Shown here: one piece after another, positions 47,151 to 59,397 of the stretch | Layout: every line of letters starts with the position of its first letter | Numbering within the stretch: position 1 is the stretch's first letter | From: Arthrobacter oryzae | Lineage (GTDB): Bacteria > Actinomycetota > Actinomycetes > Actinomycetales > Micrococcaceae | Assembly: GCF_003634095.1 (NCBI RefSeq) | Contig: NZ_RBIR01000001.1 | Span: forward strand, 682,001 to 746,000 | Length of the DNA stretch: 64,000 nt | Reading direction: 5' to 3' | The notes under the pieces: model-generated | Told to the model about the DNA's origin: nothing | Database searches by the model: none | The model's input: the letters and a program-made list of their open reading frames with translations, nothing else | Made by a program: the position numbers and the translations under genes

Positions 47151-48131
47151 CTAGTCGTCGAGCATCTCCGGCGTCACATTGGCCTCCGTGCCCGGGATGC
47201 CGAGGTCCTGGGCCCGCTTGTCCGCCATGGCCAGAAGCCGGCGGATCCTTCCGGCGATGGCGTCCTTGGTCATGACGGGGTCGGCGAGGCGGCCCAGCTC
47301 GTCCAGGCTGGCCTGTTTGTGCGCGACCCGCAGCTCGCCGGCGTATTTGAGATGGTCCGGGACGTCGTCGCCGAGGATTTCCAAGGCGCGGTCCACCCGC
47401 GCGCCGGCGGCCACCGCGGCCTGGGCGGAGCGGCGCAGATTGGCGTCGTCGAAGTTCGCGAGCCGGTTGGCCGTGGCACGGACCTCCTTGCGCATGCGGC
47501 GTTCCTCCCAGACCATGAGCGCGTCGTGGGCGCCCATGCGGGTCAGCAGCGCGGCGATCGTGTCGCCGTCGCGGATGACCACGCGGTCCACTCCCCTGAC
47601 CTCGCGGGCCTTGGCCTGGATGCCGAGGCGGCGGGCGGCGCCGACGAGGGCCAGGGCCGACTCGGGGCCGGGGCACGTGACCTCCATGGCGGAGGAGCGG
47701 CCGGGCTCGGTGAGCGAGCCGTGCGCCAGGAAGGCGCCGCGCCAGACGGCCTCGGCGTCCGCGGCGGATCCATTGACCACCACGGAGGGCAGACCGCGGA
47801 CGGGCCGGCCGCGCGCGTCCAGGAGCCCGGTCTGGCGGGCCAGGGCCTCGCCGTCGCGGACCACGCGCACCACGTAGCGGCTCCCGCGGCGCAGGCCGCC
47901 GCCGGAGACGACGATGATCTCGCTCTGGTGGCCGTAAACCTCGGCGATCGCGGCACGCAGCCGCCGGGCGGTCGATGCGAGGTCCACCTCGGCCTCGATC
48001 ACGATCCGGCCCGAGATGATGTGCAGCCCGCCGGCGAAGCGGAGCATGGCGGAGACCTCGGCCTTGCGGACCGAGGATTTCTTGATATCCAGACGGGAAA
48101 GTTCTTCCTTGACTGATGCTGTCAGTGCCAT
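47151..48131 (-). CDS. whiA: DNA-binding protein WhiA
   Basis: Actinobacterial and Gram-positive regulator, needed for sporulation septation in streptomycetes and linked to cell division elsewhere; 326 residues. The N-terminal domain related to LAGLIDADG endonucleases (about 1-190) contains [22 protein letters not shown] near 130. The C-terminal helix-turn-helix is near 230-315 ([37 protein letters not shown]). GGAAAGG precedes ATG 48131. It follows yvcK by 10 bp in the conserved rapZ-yvcK-whiA order. Confidence 0.96.
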   Translation of the reverse strand: MALTASVKEELSRLDIKKSSVRKAEVSAMLRFAGGLHIISGRIVIEAEVDLASTARRLRAAIAEVYGHQSEIIVVSGGGLRRGSRYVVRVVRDGEALARQTGLLDARGRPVRGLPSVVVNGSAADAEAVWRGAFLAHGSLTEPGRSSAMEVTCPGPESALALVGAARRLGIQAKAREVRGVDRVVIRDGDTIAALLTRMGAHDALMVWEERRMRKEVRATANRLANFDDANLRRSAQAAVAAGARVDRALEILGDDVPDHLKYAGELRVAHKQASLDELGRLADPVMTKDAIAGRIRRLLAMADKRAQDLGIPGTEANVTPEMLDD

Positions 48132-48141
48132 GGCACCTTTC

Positions 48142-49161
48142 CTAACTATTCCCGAAAATATCGTGGTACGCCGTCGCCAGCCGCAGCGGATCGTGGACCG
48201 GACGGCGACCAGACGCCCCCACTTTACCCAAGACCACCTCGGCACCGAGCATCCCGGCCGCCTGCTGGAAGTCGGGCATGTCCTTGATCGACGCCGGATC
48301 GGCCAGGACGACGTCGATCGTAAAGTCCGGCGCGTACTCGCGGAGCACCCGGAGGTGGTCGGCGGCGGTCATGCCCGCGGTCTCCTTGGTGTCCGTGGCG
48401 AGGTTCATGGTCAGGCAGCGCCGGGCGGCCGTGTTGCACAGGGCCTCGCGCATTTCCGGGAGCAGCAGGTGGGGCAGCACGGATGTGTACCAGGAGCCCG
48501 GGCCCAGGATGACCCAGTCGGCCAGCTCGATTGCGGTCAGCGCCTCCATGCACGCGGGCGCGTTCTCGGGCAACAGCCGGACATGCTCCAGGGACCCCGC
48601 CACGGCGCATTTTGCCTGCCCGGTCAGGGTCTGCAGGGCCGTGGTGCCGTCCGAAGCCGTGACCCGCACCTGGCCTTCGATGGTGAGCGGGATGCTGGAC
48701 ATCGGCAGGACCTCGCCGCGGGCGCCGAGCAGGGCTCCGGCCCATTTGAGGCCGACCACCGTGTCGCCCAGCAGCTCCCAGAGGGTGACGATCAGGAGGT
48801 TGCCCATGGCATGTTCGTCGAGGGAACCGCCGGGGCCCTTGCCCGGGGCGAAGCGGTGCTGCATGACGTCGCGCCAGGTGCGGCCCCAGTCGGTGTCGTC
48901 GCACAGCGCGGACAGGGCCATGCGGAGATCGCCGGGCGGCAGGACGCCGTACTCCTCACGGAGCCGGCCGGAGGACCCGCCGTCGTCCGCGACCGTGACG
49001 ATCGCGGTGAGTTCGGAGGTCAGCAGCCGAAGCGCGGATAGCGACGCGGACAGGCCGTGGCCGCCGCCAAGCGCCACCACGGAGGGGCCCTTGTCCTGTT
49101 GGCTGGCGAAGGCCGCGCTGGCGGGCGGGACCAAGGGCAGGGGGCCGGTCAGCAGCGCCAT
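48142..49161 (-). CDS. yvcK: YvcK/CofD-like gluconeogenesis factor
   Basis: A 339-residue UDP-sugar-binding protein of the CofD fold that in Bacillus is needed for growth on gluconeogenic carbon and for cell shape. [18 protein letters not shown] near 27 and [14 protein letters not shown] near 55 form the nucleotide-sugar site. [17 protein letters not shown] near 118 and [20 protein letters not shown] near 215 are conserved. It overlaps rapZ by one base (TAATG). Confidence 0.94.
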   Translation of the reverse strand: MALLTGPLPLVPPASAAFASQQDKGPSVVALGGGHGLSASLSALRLLTSELTAIVTVADDGGSSGRLREEYGVLPPGDLRMALSALCDDTDWGRTWRDVMQHRFAPGKGPGGSLDEHAMGNLLIVTLWELLGDTVVGLKWAGALLGARGEVLPMSSIPLTIEGQVRVTASDGTTALQTLTGQAKCAVAGSLEHVRLLPENAPACMEALTAIELADWVILGPGSWYTSVLPHLLLPEMREALCNTAARRCLTMNLATDTKETAGMTAADHLRVLREYAPDFTIDVVLADPASIKDMPDFQQAAGMLGAEVVLGKVGASGRRPVHDPLRLATAYHDIFGNS

Positions 49162-50084
49162 TACTCGCGGCCTAGGTCCCGGTGTGTCGTCGTCACGGTG
49201 ACGCGCGGATACTGCGCCAGCCGCCGGGACAGCTCGACGGCCACCGCCACGGAGCGGTGCTTTCCGCCGGTGCAGCCCACGGCGATCGTGGCATAGTGCT
49301 TGTTCTCGCGCCGGTAGCCGTCCAGGACCGGTTCGAGGGCCAGGACGTAGCGTTCCACGAAGTCACTGACGCCCTGGGCCTCCAGGACGTAGTCGCTGAC
49401 GTCCTTGTCCAGTCCGGTATGCGGGCGCAACTGCGGCACCCAGTGCGGGTTTGGGATGAAGCGGGCGTCGGCGACGAAGTTGGCGTCCACCGGCAGCCCG
49501 TACTTGAAGCCGAAGCTCATGACGTTCAGCCGCAGCGCCACCGGTCCCGTCTCACTGAAGAGTTCCGTAATGGCCGTCGCGAGGCCGTGGACGTTCAGCG
49601 AGGACGTGTCCAGGACAATGTCCGCGGTGTCCTTCAATTCACGGACAAGCTCGCGCTCCGCGGCAATCCCGTCCAGGATCCGGCCCCCGCCTTGGAGCGG
49701 ATGAGGCCGCCGACCCTGTTCGAAGCGCCGGACCAGGACGTCGTCGTTCGCGTCGAGGAACAACACGCGGAAGGTCACGCCGGTCGCCTCCAGGGCGCGC
49801 AGGGCCGCGCGCATGTCGGCGAACAGCTCATTGCTCCTGACGTCCATCACGACGGCGAGCTTGGACATTGAGTGCGGTGTCCGCGAGACCAGTTCCGCGA
49901 GCGTGCCCAGCATCTGCGGCGGGAGGTTTTCCACCACGTACCAGCCATGGTCCTCAAGGGCGTCGGAGGCGGTGCTCCGGCCCGCTCCGGACATTCCGGT
50001 CACTACGAGCAGTTCGGCCTCAACGGGTTTGACGGGTGTCATGCCGTCCGTATCCGTCCCGGATCCTGCCGTCGACTCTGCCAT
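49161..50084 (-). CDS. rapZ: RNase adapter protein RapZ (P-loop)
   Basis: A 307-residue nucleotide-binding protein; in enterics RapZ controls GlmS through small RNA, while the actinobacterial role is not settled. Walker A is [13 protein letters not shown] near 29 (Arg in place of the usual Lys, common in actinobacterial homologues), followed by [17 protein letters not shown]-terminal basic domain has [25 protein letters not shown] near 205 and [17 protein letters not shown] near 268. First gene of rapZ-yvcK-whiA. Confidence 0.94.
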   Translation of the reverse strand: MAESTAGSGTDTDGMTPVKPVEAELLVVTGMSGAGRSTASDALEDHGWYVVENLPPQMLGTLAELVSRTPHSMSKLAVVMDVRSNELFADMRAALRALEATGVTFRVLFLDANDDVLVRRFEQGRRPHPLQGGGRILDGIAAERELVRELKDTADIVLDTSSLNVHGLATAITELFSETGPVALRLNVMSFGFKYGLPVDANFVADARFIPNPHWVPQLRPHTGLDKDVSDYVLEAQGVSDFVERYVLALEPVLDGYRRENKHYATIAVGCTGGKHRSVAVAVELSRRLAQYPRVTVTTTHRDLGRE

Positions 50085-50202
50085 CAGTGAAGTCCCATCT
50101 TTGCCTGTGCGATCTGCTTTTTCGCTGAAGTATGCCGGGCAGCAGTGATGCCGCCCGGGCGGATACCCAAGTCTTTACCCTAGCTAAGTTTGGCGGTGCT
50201 AG

Positions 50203-52212
50203 CTAAGCGTCAAGGATTTCACCCGTGGTCATGTTGACCGCCGGAACCGCGGCGGCTGCCTCGCCGCCGTCGGCAGTGAAGTGCCGGACGATTGCGGCGG
50301 CCAGGGAAGGGCCGATTCCCTTGGCGCCCGTGAGCTCGTCCAGTGTCGCGGCTTTGATGCCCTTGACGGACCCGAACTCGGCCAGGAGGGCCTTGCGTTT
50401 GGACTCCCCCAGCCCGGGCACGCCGTCGAGCGCGGAAGCCGTCATGGCCTTGCCGCGCTTTTGTCGGTGGAAGGTGATGGCGAAGCGGTGGGCCTCGTCG
50501 CGGATCCGCTGCAGCAGGTACAGCCCGGCCGAGGCGCGCGGCAGGATCACGGGGAAGTCGCTGTCCGGCAGCCACACTTCTTCGAGCCTCTTGGCCAGGC
50601 CGACGACGTACACGTCCTCGATGCCCAACTCCGCCAGTGCCCGGGCGGCGGCGTTGACCTGCGGCTTTCCGCCGTCGACGACGACGAGGTTGGGAGGGTA
50701 GGCGAACTTGGAGCGCGGCGCCGGCGTGGTGGAGTCGGCGACAGCCGCCGCTGTTGCCGCTTCCAGCGCTGCCTGGTGCGCAGGCTTCGCAGCGGCCGCC
50801 GCCTGCTCGTTCTTCTCGTCGAGATAGTGCCGGAACCGCCGGGTCAGGACATCGTGCATGGCCGCGGTGTCGTCGTTGGCCGCCGCGCCGGTCACGCCGA
50901 ACTTCCGGTAGTCGGACTTCTTCGGCAGGCCGTCCTCCACGACCACCATCGAGCCGACCACGTTGGTGCCCTGGACATGGGAGATGTCGAAGCATTCGAT
51001 GCGGAGCAGCGCCACCGGGAGCTCGAGGGCCTCCTGCAGTTCCTGGAGGGCCTGGGAGCGCATAGTAAGGTCACCGGCACGCCGGGACTTGTGCAGTTTG
51101 AGGGCGTGCTCGGCGTTCTCGCGGACCGTGGACATGAGCGCGGCCTTGTCACCGCGCTGGGGAACCCGGACGTCCACCCGGGCTCCGCGCAGCCCGCTGA
51201 GCCATTGCGTGAGTTCCTCGGCGTTGCTGGGCTCGGCGGGAACCAGGACTTCCCGGGGCAGCCTGCCCTGCAGCCCGGCTTCCTCGCCGTAGACCTGCTG
51301 GAGCAGATGTTCGACGAGCTCCGGGGTGGTGGAGTCCTCGACTTTTTCCACCACCCAGCCGCGCTGGCCGCGGATCCTGCCGCCGCGGACGTGGAACACC
51401 TGGACGGCGGCCTCAAGCTCGTCCTCGTGCAGCGCGAAGACGTCCGCGTCGGTGCCCTCGGCGAGGACCACGGCGTTGCGCTCGAAGACTTTTTTCAGCG
51501 CCACGATGTCGTCCCGGAGTCGCGCCGCGCGTTCGTAGTCTAGCTCGGCGACCGCGGCGGCCATCTCCCGTTCCAGCCGGTTGACGAACGGCTTGGCTTC
51601 GCCCGCCATGAAGGTGCAGAAGTCCTCGGCAAGGGCCCGGTGGTCCTCGGCGGAGATTCGGCCGACGCAGGGAGCGGAGCACTTGTCGATGTAGCCCAGC
51701 AGACAGGGCCGGCCGCTGGCCTCGGCGCGTTTGAGCACGCCGGCGCTGCAGCTGCGCACGGGGAAGACCCGCAACAAGGTGTCCATGGTGTCCCGAATCG
51801 CCCCGGCGGTGTAGGGGCCGAAATACCGGGTTCCCTTGCGCCGGTCACCACGCAGTACCTGGACGCGCGGGTACTTCTCCCCCATCGTCACGGCCAGGTA
51901 CGGGTAGGTCTTGTCATCCCGGAACATCACGTTGAAGCGCGGCGTGAATTCCTTGATCCAGGTGTATTCCAGCTGCAGGGACTCGAGTTCGCTGCCCACC
52001 ACGGTCCATTCGACACTGCTGGCCGTGTGCACCATCGCGTAGGTCTTCGGCAGGAGCCCGGCCGGGTTGGCGAAGTAGGAGTTCAGGCGCGAACGCAGGT
52101 TCTTGGCCTTGCCGACATAGATCACCCGGCCGTGCGGGTCGCGGAAGCGGTACACGCCCGGATTGGTCGGAATCTCACCCGTCTGGGGTCGGTAACTCGC
52201 TGGATCTGCCAC
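50203..52212 (-). CDS. uvrC: Excinuclease ABC subunit C
   Basis: Makes both incisions in nucleotide-excision repair with UvrA and UvrB; 669 residues. The GIY-YIG nuclease domain is at about 16-95 ([21 protein letters not shown]) and a Cys-rich segment near 153-185 ([28 protein letters not shown]). The UVR UvrB-binding helix is near 205-240, the RNase H-like second nuclease domain near 390-560 ([29 protein letters not shown]), and a C-terminal helix-hairpin-helix follows. GTG 52212 fits a leaderless promoter. Confidence 0.97.
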   Translation of the reverse strand: MADPASYRPQTGEIPTNPGVYRFRDPHGRVIYVGKAKNLRSRLNSYFANPAGLLPKTYAMVHTASSVEWTVVGSELESLQLEYTWIKEFTPRFNVMFRDDKTYPYLAVTMGEKYPRVQVLRGDRRKGTRYFGPYTAGAIRDTMDTLLRVFPVRSCSAGVLKRAEASGRPCLLGYIDKCSAPCVGRISAEDHRALAEDFCTFMAGEAKPFVNRLEREMAAAVAELDYERAARLRDDIVALKKVFERNAVVLAEGTDADVFALHEDELEAAVQVFHVRGGRIRGQRGWVVEKVEDSTTPELVEHLLQQVYGEEAGLQGRLPREVLVPAEPSNAEELTQWLSGLRGARVDVRVPQRGDKAALMSTVRENAEHALKLHKSRRAGDLTMRSQALQELQEALELPVALLRIECFDISHVQGTNVVGSMVVVEDGLPKKSDYRKFGVTGAAANDDTAAMHDVLTRRFRHYLDEKNEQAAAAAKPAHQAALEAATAAAVADSTTPAPRSKFAYPPNLVVVDGGKPQVNAAARALAELGIEDVYVVGLAKRLEEVWLPDSDFPVILPRASAGLYLLQRIRDEAHRFAITFHRQKRGKAMTASALDGVPGLGESKRKALLAEFGSVKGIKAATLDELTGAKGIGPSLAAAIVRHFTADGGEAAAAVPAVNMTTGEILDA

Positions 52213-52218
52213 GGTACA

Positions 52219-52224
52219 AGTCTA
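52219..52224 (-). promoter_or_regulatory. Leaderless promoter -10 of uvrC
   Basis: TAGACT on the minus strand ends six bases before the uvrC GTG and no Shine-Dalgarno site is present, so transcription probably starts at the start codon. Confidence 0.5.
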
Positions 52225-52262
52225 CTGAGCCGACGGCGGTGACATGGCACCTGTCCGGCCGC

Positions 52263-52313
52263 GAGCCCCGGGGCCGGACGAGCCCGCGGGCCGGCAGAGC
52301 CCGGGCACGCCGG
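52263..52313. repeat. Three degenerate tandem 17-bp units between uvrC and plsC
   Basis: GAGCCCCGGGGCCGGAC, GAGCCCGCGGGCCGGCA and GAGCCCGGGCACGCCGG. They lie 16 bases downstream of the plsC stop on the minus strand; CCCGG-rich with internal palindromes. Confidence 0.65.
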
Positions 52314-52328
52314 GCACAGCAGGCGGGC

Positions 52329-52997
52329 CTATTCGACCGTTTTGCTTTGGTTGTAGCTTGCGGAGCGTTCCTGGCCGCTCAGTTCCGCGATCGCGTCCAT
52401 GATGCGGTCCGTGACCTGGCGACGTGCCGGCAGGGAGTGGTCCGGTCCGGTCTTCTCGAAATACAGCGGTTCGCCGACCTTCATCGTGAAGTGCTGCGGC
52501 TTGACGGATTTGCTGTCCGCGGGCTGCAGGTGTTCCGTGCCAATCAGGCCCACCGGGATGACGGGGGCGCCCGTGGTGAGGGCCAGCCAGCCGACCCCGG
52601 TCCGGCCGCGGTACAGCACGCCGTCGCGGGAGCGCGTGCCTTCGGGGTAGATGCCGATGCCGCGTCCGGCGTCGAGGATGTCCAGCAGTGTCTTCAGGGC
52701 CTGGACGCTGGCCGCCTGCTCGCCGCGCTCCACCGGGATGGAACCCACGGCTTCGAAGAAGGACTTCATGACCTTGCCCTTGACTCCGCCCGTGGTGAAG
52801 TATTCAGCCTTCGCAAAGAAGGCAACGGGCCGCGGCATGAGGGCCTGGACTATCACGCTGTCCAGGAAGGAGAGGTGGTTGGGGGCAACGATGAACGGCC
52901 CGTCCTTGGGCACGTTTTCCAGCCCGATGACCGTGGGGCGGCACGTGGAAGAGATGAGCCGGCGCGTGGTCCAGCGGATTGCGTCAAACATTTCCAT
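52329..52997 (-). CDS. plsC: 1-acyl-sn-glycerol-3-phosphate acyltransferase family protein
   Basis: Membrane-associated acyltransferase for phosphatidic acid synthesis; 222 residues. Motif I is NHLSFLD near 41-47, the glycerol-P motif VERG near 90, motif III YPEGTRSRDG near 117 and motif IV VIPVGLIG near 147. There is no strong N-terminal membrane helix. It overlaps the HAD gene upstream by 14 bp, so the pair is co-translated. Actinobacteria often carry several paralogues, so the lipid substrate is not certain. Confidence 0.9.
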   Translation of the reverse strand: MEMFDAIRWTTRRLISSTCRPTVIGLENVPKDGPFIVAPNHLSFLDSVIVQALMPRPVAFFAKAEYFTTGGVKGKVMKSFFEAVGSIPVERGEQAASVQALKTLLDILDAGRGIGIYPEGTRSRDGVLYRGRTGVGWLALTTGAPVIPVGLIGTEHLQPADSKSVKPQHFTMKVGEPLYFEKTGPDHSLPARRQVTDRIMDAIAELSGQERSASYNQSKTVE

Positions 52998-53763
52998 GGG
53001 TGTGCACCTCGTTCAGGGCTGTGGTCCCCGGGCGTTCGGAGAGCCTGGCGATCGTCGCGTGGAGCGCCGCGGCGGTGTGCACGATCTCGACGGCACCGGC
53101 CGCGTGCAGTTCCCCGTCGGGCGCAAAGCCCCAGCCTACGCCGATGCAGTCCAGTCCGTTCGCAGCCGCCCCGGCCACGTCCTGTGCCCGGTCCCCCACC
53201 ATGACGGCCCGGCCGGGCGACGCGGCGGAAGCCGACGCCAGGTCCGAGAGCGCTGCCGCAACGATTTCGGCCTTTCCTTCGGGTACAGAGCCTTCGGGTA
53301 CAGAGCCTTCGGCGACGGGCCCCGCGTCCGGGACGCCGGCCGCCTCGTCAGCGGCGGACCCGCGGATGGTATGGAAGAGCCCGGCGATGCCGTGGTGCGC
53401 CAGGACGGTGCGGGCCAGTCCTTCCGGCTTCTGGGTGGCGACGGCGATCGGGCGCCCGGCTGCCACGAAGTCCTCGAGGAGGCCGCGGATGCCCGGGTAG
53501 AGCCGGCCCTGGGCGATGCCCGTCGCAATGTAGTGCGCCCGGTAGATCCTGACGGCTTCGGCCAGCAGGGCCTCGGGGACGCCGGCGATTTCTGTGAGGG
53601 AATGACTCAGCTTGGGACCAATCATGGCGTCCATCCGGGACTTGCCCGGAACCGGGAGGCCGAGTTCGGTGAGGGCCGCGGCGATTCCGTCCGTTATCCC
53701 GCCGGCCGGATCGACAAGAGTGCCATCAAGGTCGAAGATCACGGGCACTGTTGTATGCGTCAC
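52984..53763 (-). CDS. HAD-family hydrolase (phosphoglycolate phosphatase-like)
   Basis: A 259-residue Cof/Gph-type phosphatase. The nucleophile motif FDLDGTLVDPAGG is at about 10-22, a cap helical domain at 25-100, motif II PIAVATQKPEGLA near 107 and motif IV VMVGDRAQDVAGA near 197. Between them lies an insert with two 15-bp tandem DNA units (PEGSVPEGSVPEG near 150-165), absent from typical family members. GTG 53763 is the likely start. The substrate could be phosphoglycolate, pyrophosphate or another small phosphate ester. Confidence 0.86.
   Translation of the reverse strand: MTHTTVPVIFDLDGTLVDPAGGITDGIAAALTELGLPVPGKSRMDAMIGPKLSHSLTEIAGVPEALLAEAVRIYRAHYIATGIAQGRLYPGIRGLLEDFVAAGRPIAVATQKPEGLARTVLAHHGIAGLFHTIRGSAADEAAGVPDAGPVAEGSVPEGSVPEGKAEIVAAALSDLASASAASPGRAVMVGDRAQDVAGAAANGLDCIGVGWGFAPDGELHAAGAVEIVHTAAALHATIARLSERPGTTALNEVHTHGNV
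53281..53310. repeat. Two perfect tandem 15-bp units inside the HAD gene
   Basis: GGGTACAGAGCCTTC twice with no mismatch, adding PEGSV-type units to a loop between the cap/core region and motif IV. Confidence 0.9.
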
Positions 53764-53960
53764 CGGCTTAGTTTCTCACGAGTGAGCGGATGCCAGAAAT
53801 TCGCATGCTCCCTCGGGAATACATCAGCGGCACCCGTCCCGGAGCCGGAGGGAGAAGCGCGCGTCGCCGCCCGCGCGTCCCCCGCCCGGTTCACCCGCGC
53901 CACGGTACTCCCTCGGCCCCGTCCTCCCCGGCAGTACCTTACGGTCCCCGACGGCGGTTC

Positions 53961-56909
<2,949 letters not shown>

Positions 56910-56916
56910 GAATCTA

Positions 56917-56939
56917 ATGCTAATCGAAAACTTCTTCGA
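56917..56939 (-). promoter_or_regulatory. uvrA promoter with candidate LexA (SOS) box
   Basis: TCGAAAACTTCTTCGA (56924-56939) is a TCGAA-N6-TTCGA inverted repeat that differs from the actinobacterial SOS consensus TCGAAC-N4-GTTCGA at the two inner positions. It directly abuts a TAGCAT -10-like box (56917-56922, minus strand). Damage-induced expression of uvrA through LexA is inferred. Confidence 0.5.
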
Positions 56940-56977
56940 AAAACTATTCCGCGCGCCGCGGGCATCCCGCGGAGCTG

Positions 56978-57370
56978 CTACTGGCGGTCGTAGGCCGCGG
57001 CGAGCAGCTGCACGGCCTCCGCGAAGCTCGCGCCCTGGGCTTTCGCGGCCGCGGCGAACTCGGCGGCGGCGGCGGACAGCGAGCTCCAGGCGGCGTCGCG
57101 GGCACAGACCACGGTGCCGTTCCGGCCCCGCGTCACCACCACGCCGGCGGACTCGAGTTCCTTGTAGGCGCGCGCCACGGTGTGGGGTGCCACGCCCAGT
57201 TCGCCGGCAAGGCTCCGCACGGCCGGCAGCCTGGTGCCCGGCGCGAGCGAACCGTTGTCGGCGCGTTCGATCACGTACAGCCGAAGCTGTTCGAAGAGCG
57301 GGACGGAGCTGGCCGGGTTGGTCCGCCAGGCACCGGGAAACCGTTCCCCCGCGGTGTCTGCGGGACTCAC
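56978..57370 (-). CDS. GntR-family transcriptional regulator (YtrA type)
   Basis: A 130-residue regulator. The winged helix-turn-helix is at about 22-90 ([58 protein letters not shown]). A short ~35-residue C-terminal helix pair follows instead of a ligand-binding domain, as in YtrA-type repressors that control ABC transporters. Its GTG overlaps the upstream ABC gene by four bases, so it is the third gene of that operon and probably regulates it. Confidence 0.9.
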   Translation of the reverse strand: MSPADTAGERFPGAWRTNPASSVPLFEQLRLYVIERADNGSLAPGTRLPAVRSLAGELGVAPHTVARAYKELESAGVVVTRGRNGTVVCARDAAWSSLSAAAAEFAAAAKAQGASFAEAVQLLAAAYDRQ

Positions 57371-59397
57371 AGCTCCTGCTCCCGTACGGCCGTGATCTGT
57401 TCGCGACCGGCGAACTGTGCCTCGTACAAATCCGTGTAGAGCCCGCTCCTGGCCATCAGCTGCTGATGGGTCCCGTGTTCAACGATTCGTCCGTGGTCCA
57501 TGACAAGAATTAGATCAGCGTCCCGGACCGTGGACAAACGGTGCGCGATGACGAAGCTCGTATGTCCCTGCCGGAGCTTCTCCATGGCGTGACGGATCTG
57601 CACCTCCGTACGGCTGTCTACGGAACTCGTCGCCTCGTCCAGCACCAGGATGCTGCGGCCGGCGAGTTGGGCCCGCGCGATCGAGATGAGTTGCCGCTGC
57701 CCCCTGCTCAGGGAGTCGCCGTCGTTGCCCAGCAAGGTGGCGTAGCCGGCCGGCAGCGACCGGACGAAATGGTCCACGTGGCTGGCGCGGGCCGCCTCGA
57801 CGATCTCGGCGTCGGTGGCGCCGGGCCGTCCGTACTCGATGTTTTCCCTGATGCTGCCGGTGAAGAGCCAGGCATCCTGTAGGACCATCCCGAAGGTGGA
57901 TCGCAGCTCGTCCCGGGGAATTCCGGCGACGTCGGTTGAATCCACCAGGATCCGTCCTGAGTCGAGCTCATAGAAGCGCATCAGGAGATTCACTACCGTG
58001 GTCTTGCCTGCCCCGGTGTGTCCCACGATTGCCACGGTCTGTCCTGGTTCCACAGTGAAGGACAGGTCCTTCACGACCGGCGTGCCGGGGCTGTAACTGA
58101 AGCTGACGTGCTCGAAGGTGACGCGGCCTGCCACGACGTCCGGATTAAACGGGATCTGGTCGACCTGGCCGGCCGGGACTTTGCGCCCGTTGGGTGATTG
58201 CCCCCGGGCAGATGACCTGCGCCGGACATGGATCCTTCGCGGAGCGTCGGCGCCCCGATGCTTCCCCGCGCCGTTGGCCGCCGCGGCCGGCACCGCGTTG
58301 TCCGGCGGGATCTCCGGGGCGTCAAGCAGGTCAAACACCCGCTCCGCGGAGGCGAGGCAGGACTGCAGGAGGGTCAACATGCCGCCGATTTGGCCCATCG
58401 GCTGGCTGAAGAGGCGCGAGAACTGGATGAAGGCCTGGATGCCGCCGATCGTCATGACACCGGCGGTAACCTGCAGGGCCCCCACGACAGCCACCGCCAC
58501 GTAGTTGAGGTTGGCGACAAAGACCATCAGCGGTTGGACGATGCCCGACAGGTACTGCGCCCGGGCGCTGGAACGCGTCAGTTTGTCGTTGCAGTCCCGG
58601 AAGCTCTCCGCCGACGCCTCCTGACGGCCGAAGGCTTTGACCACCTCGTGCCCCGTGAAGAGCTCTTCGAGTTGGGCATGCAGGGCCCCCGTGCTGGCCC
58701 ACTGCTGCGTGAAGTGCGCCTGGGAATGCCGGGCCACCACGACGGTAATGGCTGTGGAGAGCGGCACGGACAGGACCGCGATCAGTGCCAGCAGGGGCGA
58801 GATCCACAGCATCATGGCGAGGGCGGCCGTGAGCATCAGGACGGACATGATCAGCTGGTTGAGGAGCTGGTTGAGGGCCTGGGAGATGTTGTCGACGTCG
58901 TTCGTCGCGCGGCTGAGCACCTCGCCGCGGCGCTGTTCCTCGAAATGGCTGGACGGCAGGACATGGAGTTTTGTCTCCACGGCTCCGCGGAGCCCGTAGC
59001 TCACCCGTTGCACGGCGGTGGCCGTCAAGGCGCCCTGGATCCAGCTGAAAAGTGACGCCCCGGCGTACATGGCGGAAACCGCCAGCAGCAGGGACGCCAG
59101 CTTCTGCTCGTCGAGGGAACCGCCGACGAATCCGGCAACGACGACGTCGGTGGCGTCACCGAGGAGTTTAGGGGCGGCCACGTTGAGGGTCACGAAGGCA
59201 CACGTGGCCGCGATGACACCGGCCATGCGCCACTTCAGCGGACGCAGCAGGCCCAGCAGCCGGCCGGCGGCCCTCCACTTGGTAGGTGTCGCGTCCTTCG
59301 GTCCGGCAGCGGTCCCGGCCGCCGCCGCGGTCGCAGCAGTCCCCGCGGCCGCAGCAGTCCCCGCGGTCTTGGCCCGGAACGCTCCGAAGCGGCTCAC
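57367..59397 (-). CDS. Heterodimeric ABC exporter, subunit with canonical Walker B
   Basis: A 676-residue fused membrane/ATPase half-transporter. An Ala/Thr-rich cytoplasmic N-terminus (about 1-35) precedes six helices (about 60-350). A long basic linker of ~60 residues ([20 protein letters not shown]) then leads to the NBD: Walker [11 protein letters not shown] near 458, signature LSRGQRQL near 556, Walker [12 protein letters not shown] near 580 and switch IAHRLST near 612. The catalytic Glu and His are present, but the signature is LSRGQ. With the preceding subunit it forms an asymmetric pair of the TM287/288 or BmrCD kind, likely a multidrug or lipid exporter. Confidence 0.92.
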   Translation of the reverse strand: MSRFGAFRAKTAGTAAAAGTAATAAAAGTAAGPKDATPTKWRAAGRLLGLLRPLKWRMAGVIAATCAFVTLNVAAPKLLGDATDVVVAGFVGGSLDEQKLASLLLAVSAMYAGASLFSWIQGALTATAVQRVSYGLRGAVETKLHVLPSSHFEEQRRGEVLSRATNDVDNISQALNQLLNQLIMSVLMLTAALAMMLWISPLLALIAVLSVPLSTAITVVVARHSQAHFTQQWASTGALHAQLEELFTGHEVVKAFGRQEASAESFRDCNDKLTRSSARAQYLSGIVQPLMVFVANLNYVAVAVVGALQVTAGVMTIGGIQAFIQFSRLFSQPMGQIGGMLTLLQSCLASAERVFDLLDAPEIPPDNAVPAAAANGAGKHRGADAPRRIHVRRRSSARGQSPNGRKVPAGQVDQIPFNPDVVAGRVTFEHVSFSYSPGTPVVKDLSFTVEPGQTVAIVGHTGAGKTTVVNLLMRFYELDSGRILVDSTDVAGIPRDELRSTFGMVLQDAWLFTGSIRENIEYGRPGATDAEIVEAARASHVDHFVRSLPAGYATLLGNDGDSLSRGQRQLISIARAQLAGRSILVLDEATSSVDSRTEVQIRHAMEKLRQGHTSFVIAHRLSTVRDADLILVMDHGRIVEHGTHQQLMARSGLYTDLYEAQFAGREQITAVREQEL
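59325..59360. repeat. Two tandem 18-bp units in the exporter 5' end
   Basis: CCGCGGTCGCAGCAGTCC and CCGCGGCCGCAGCAGTCC, one mismatch, encoding the Ala/Thr-rich N-terminal repeats near residues 13-25. Confidence 0.85.
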
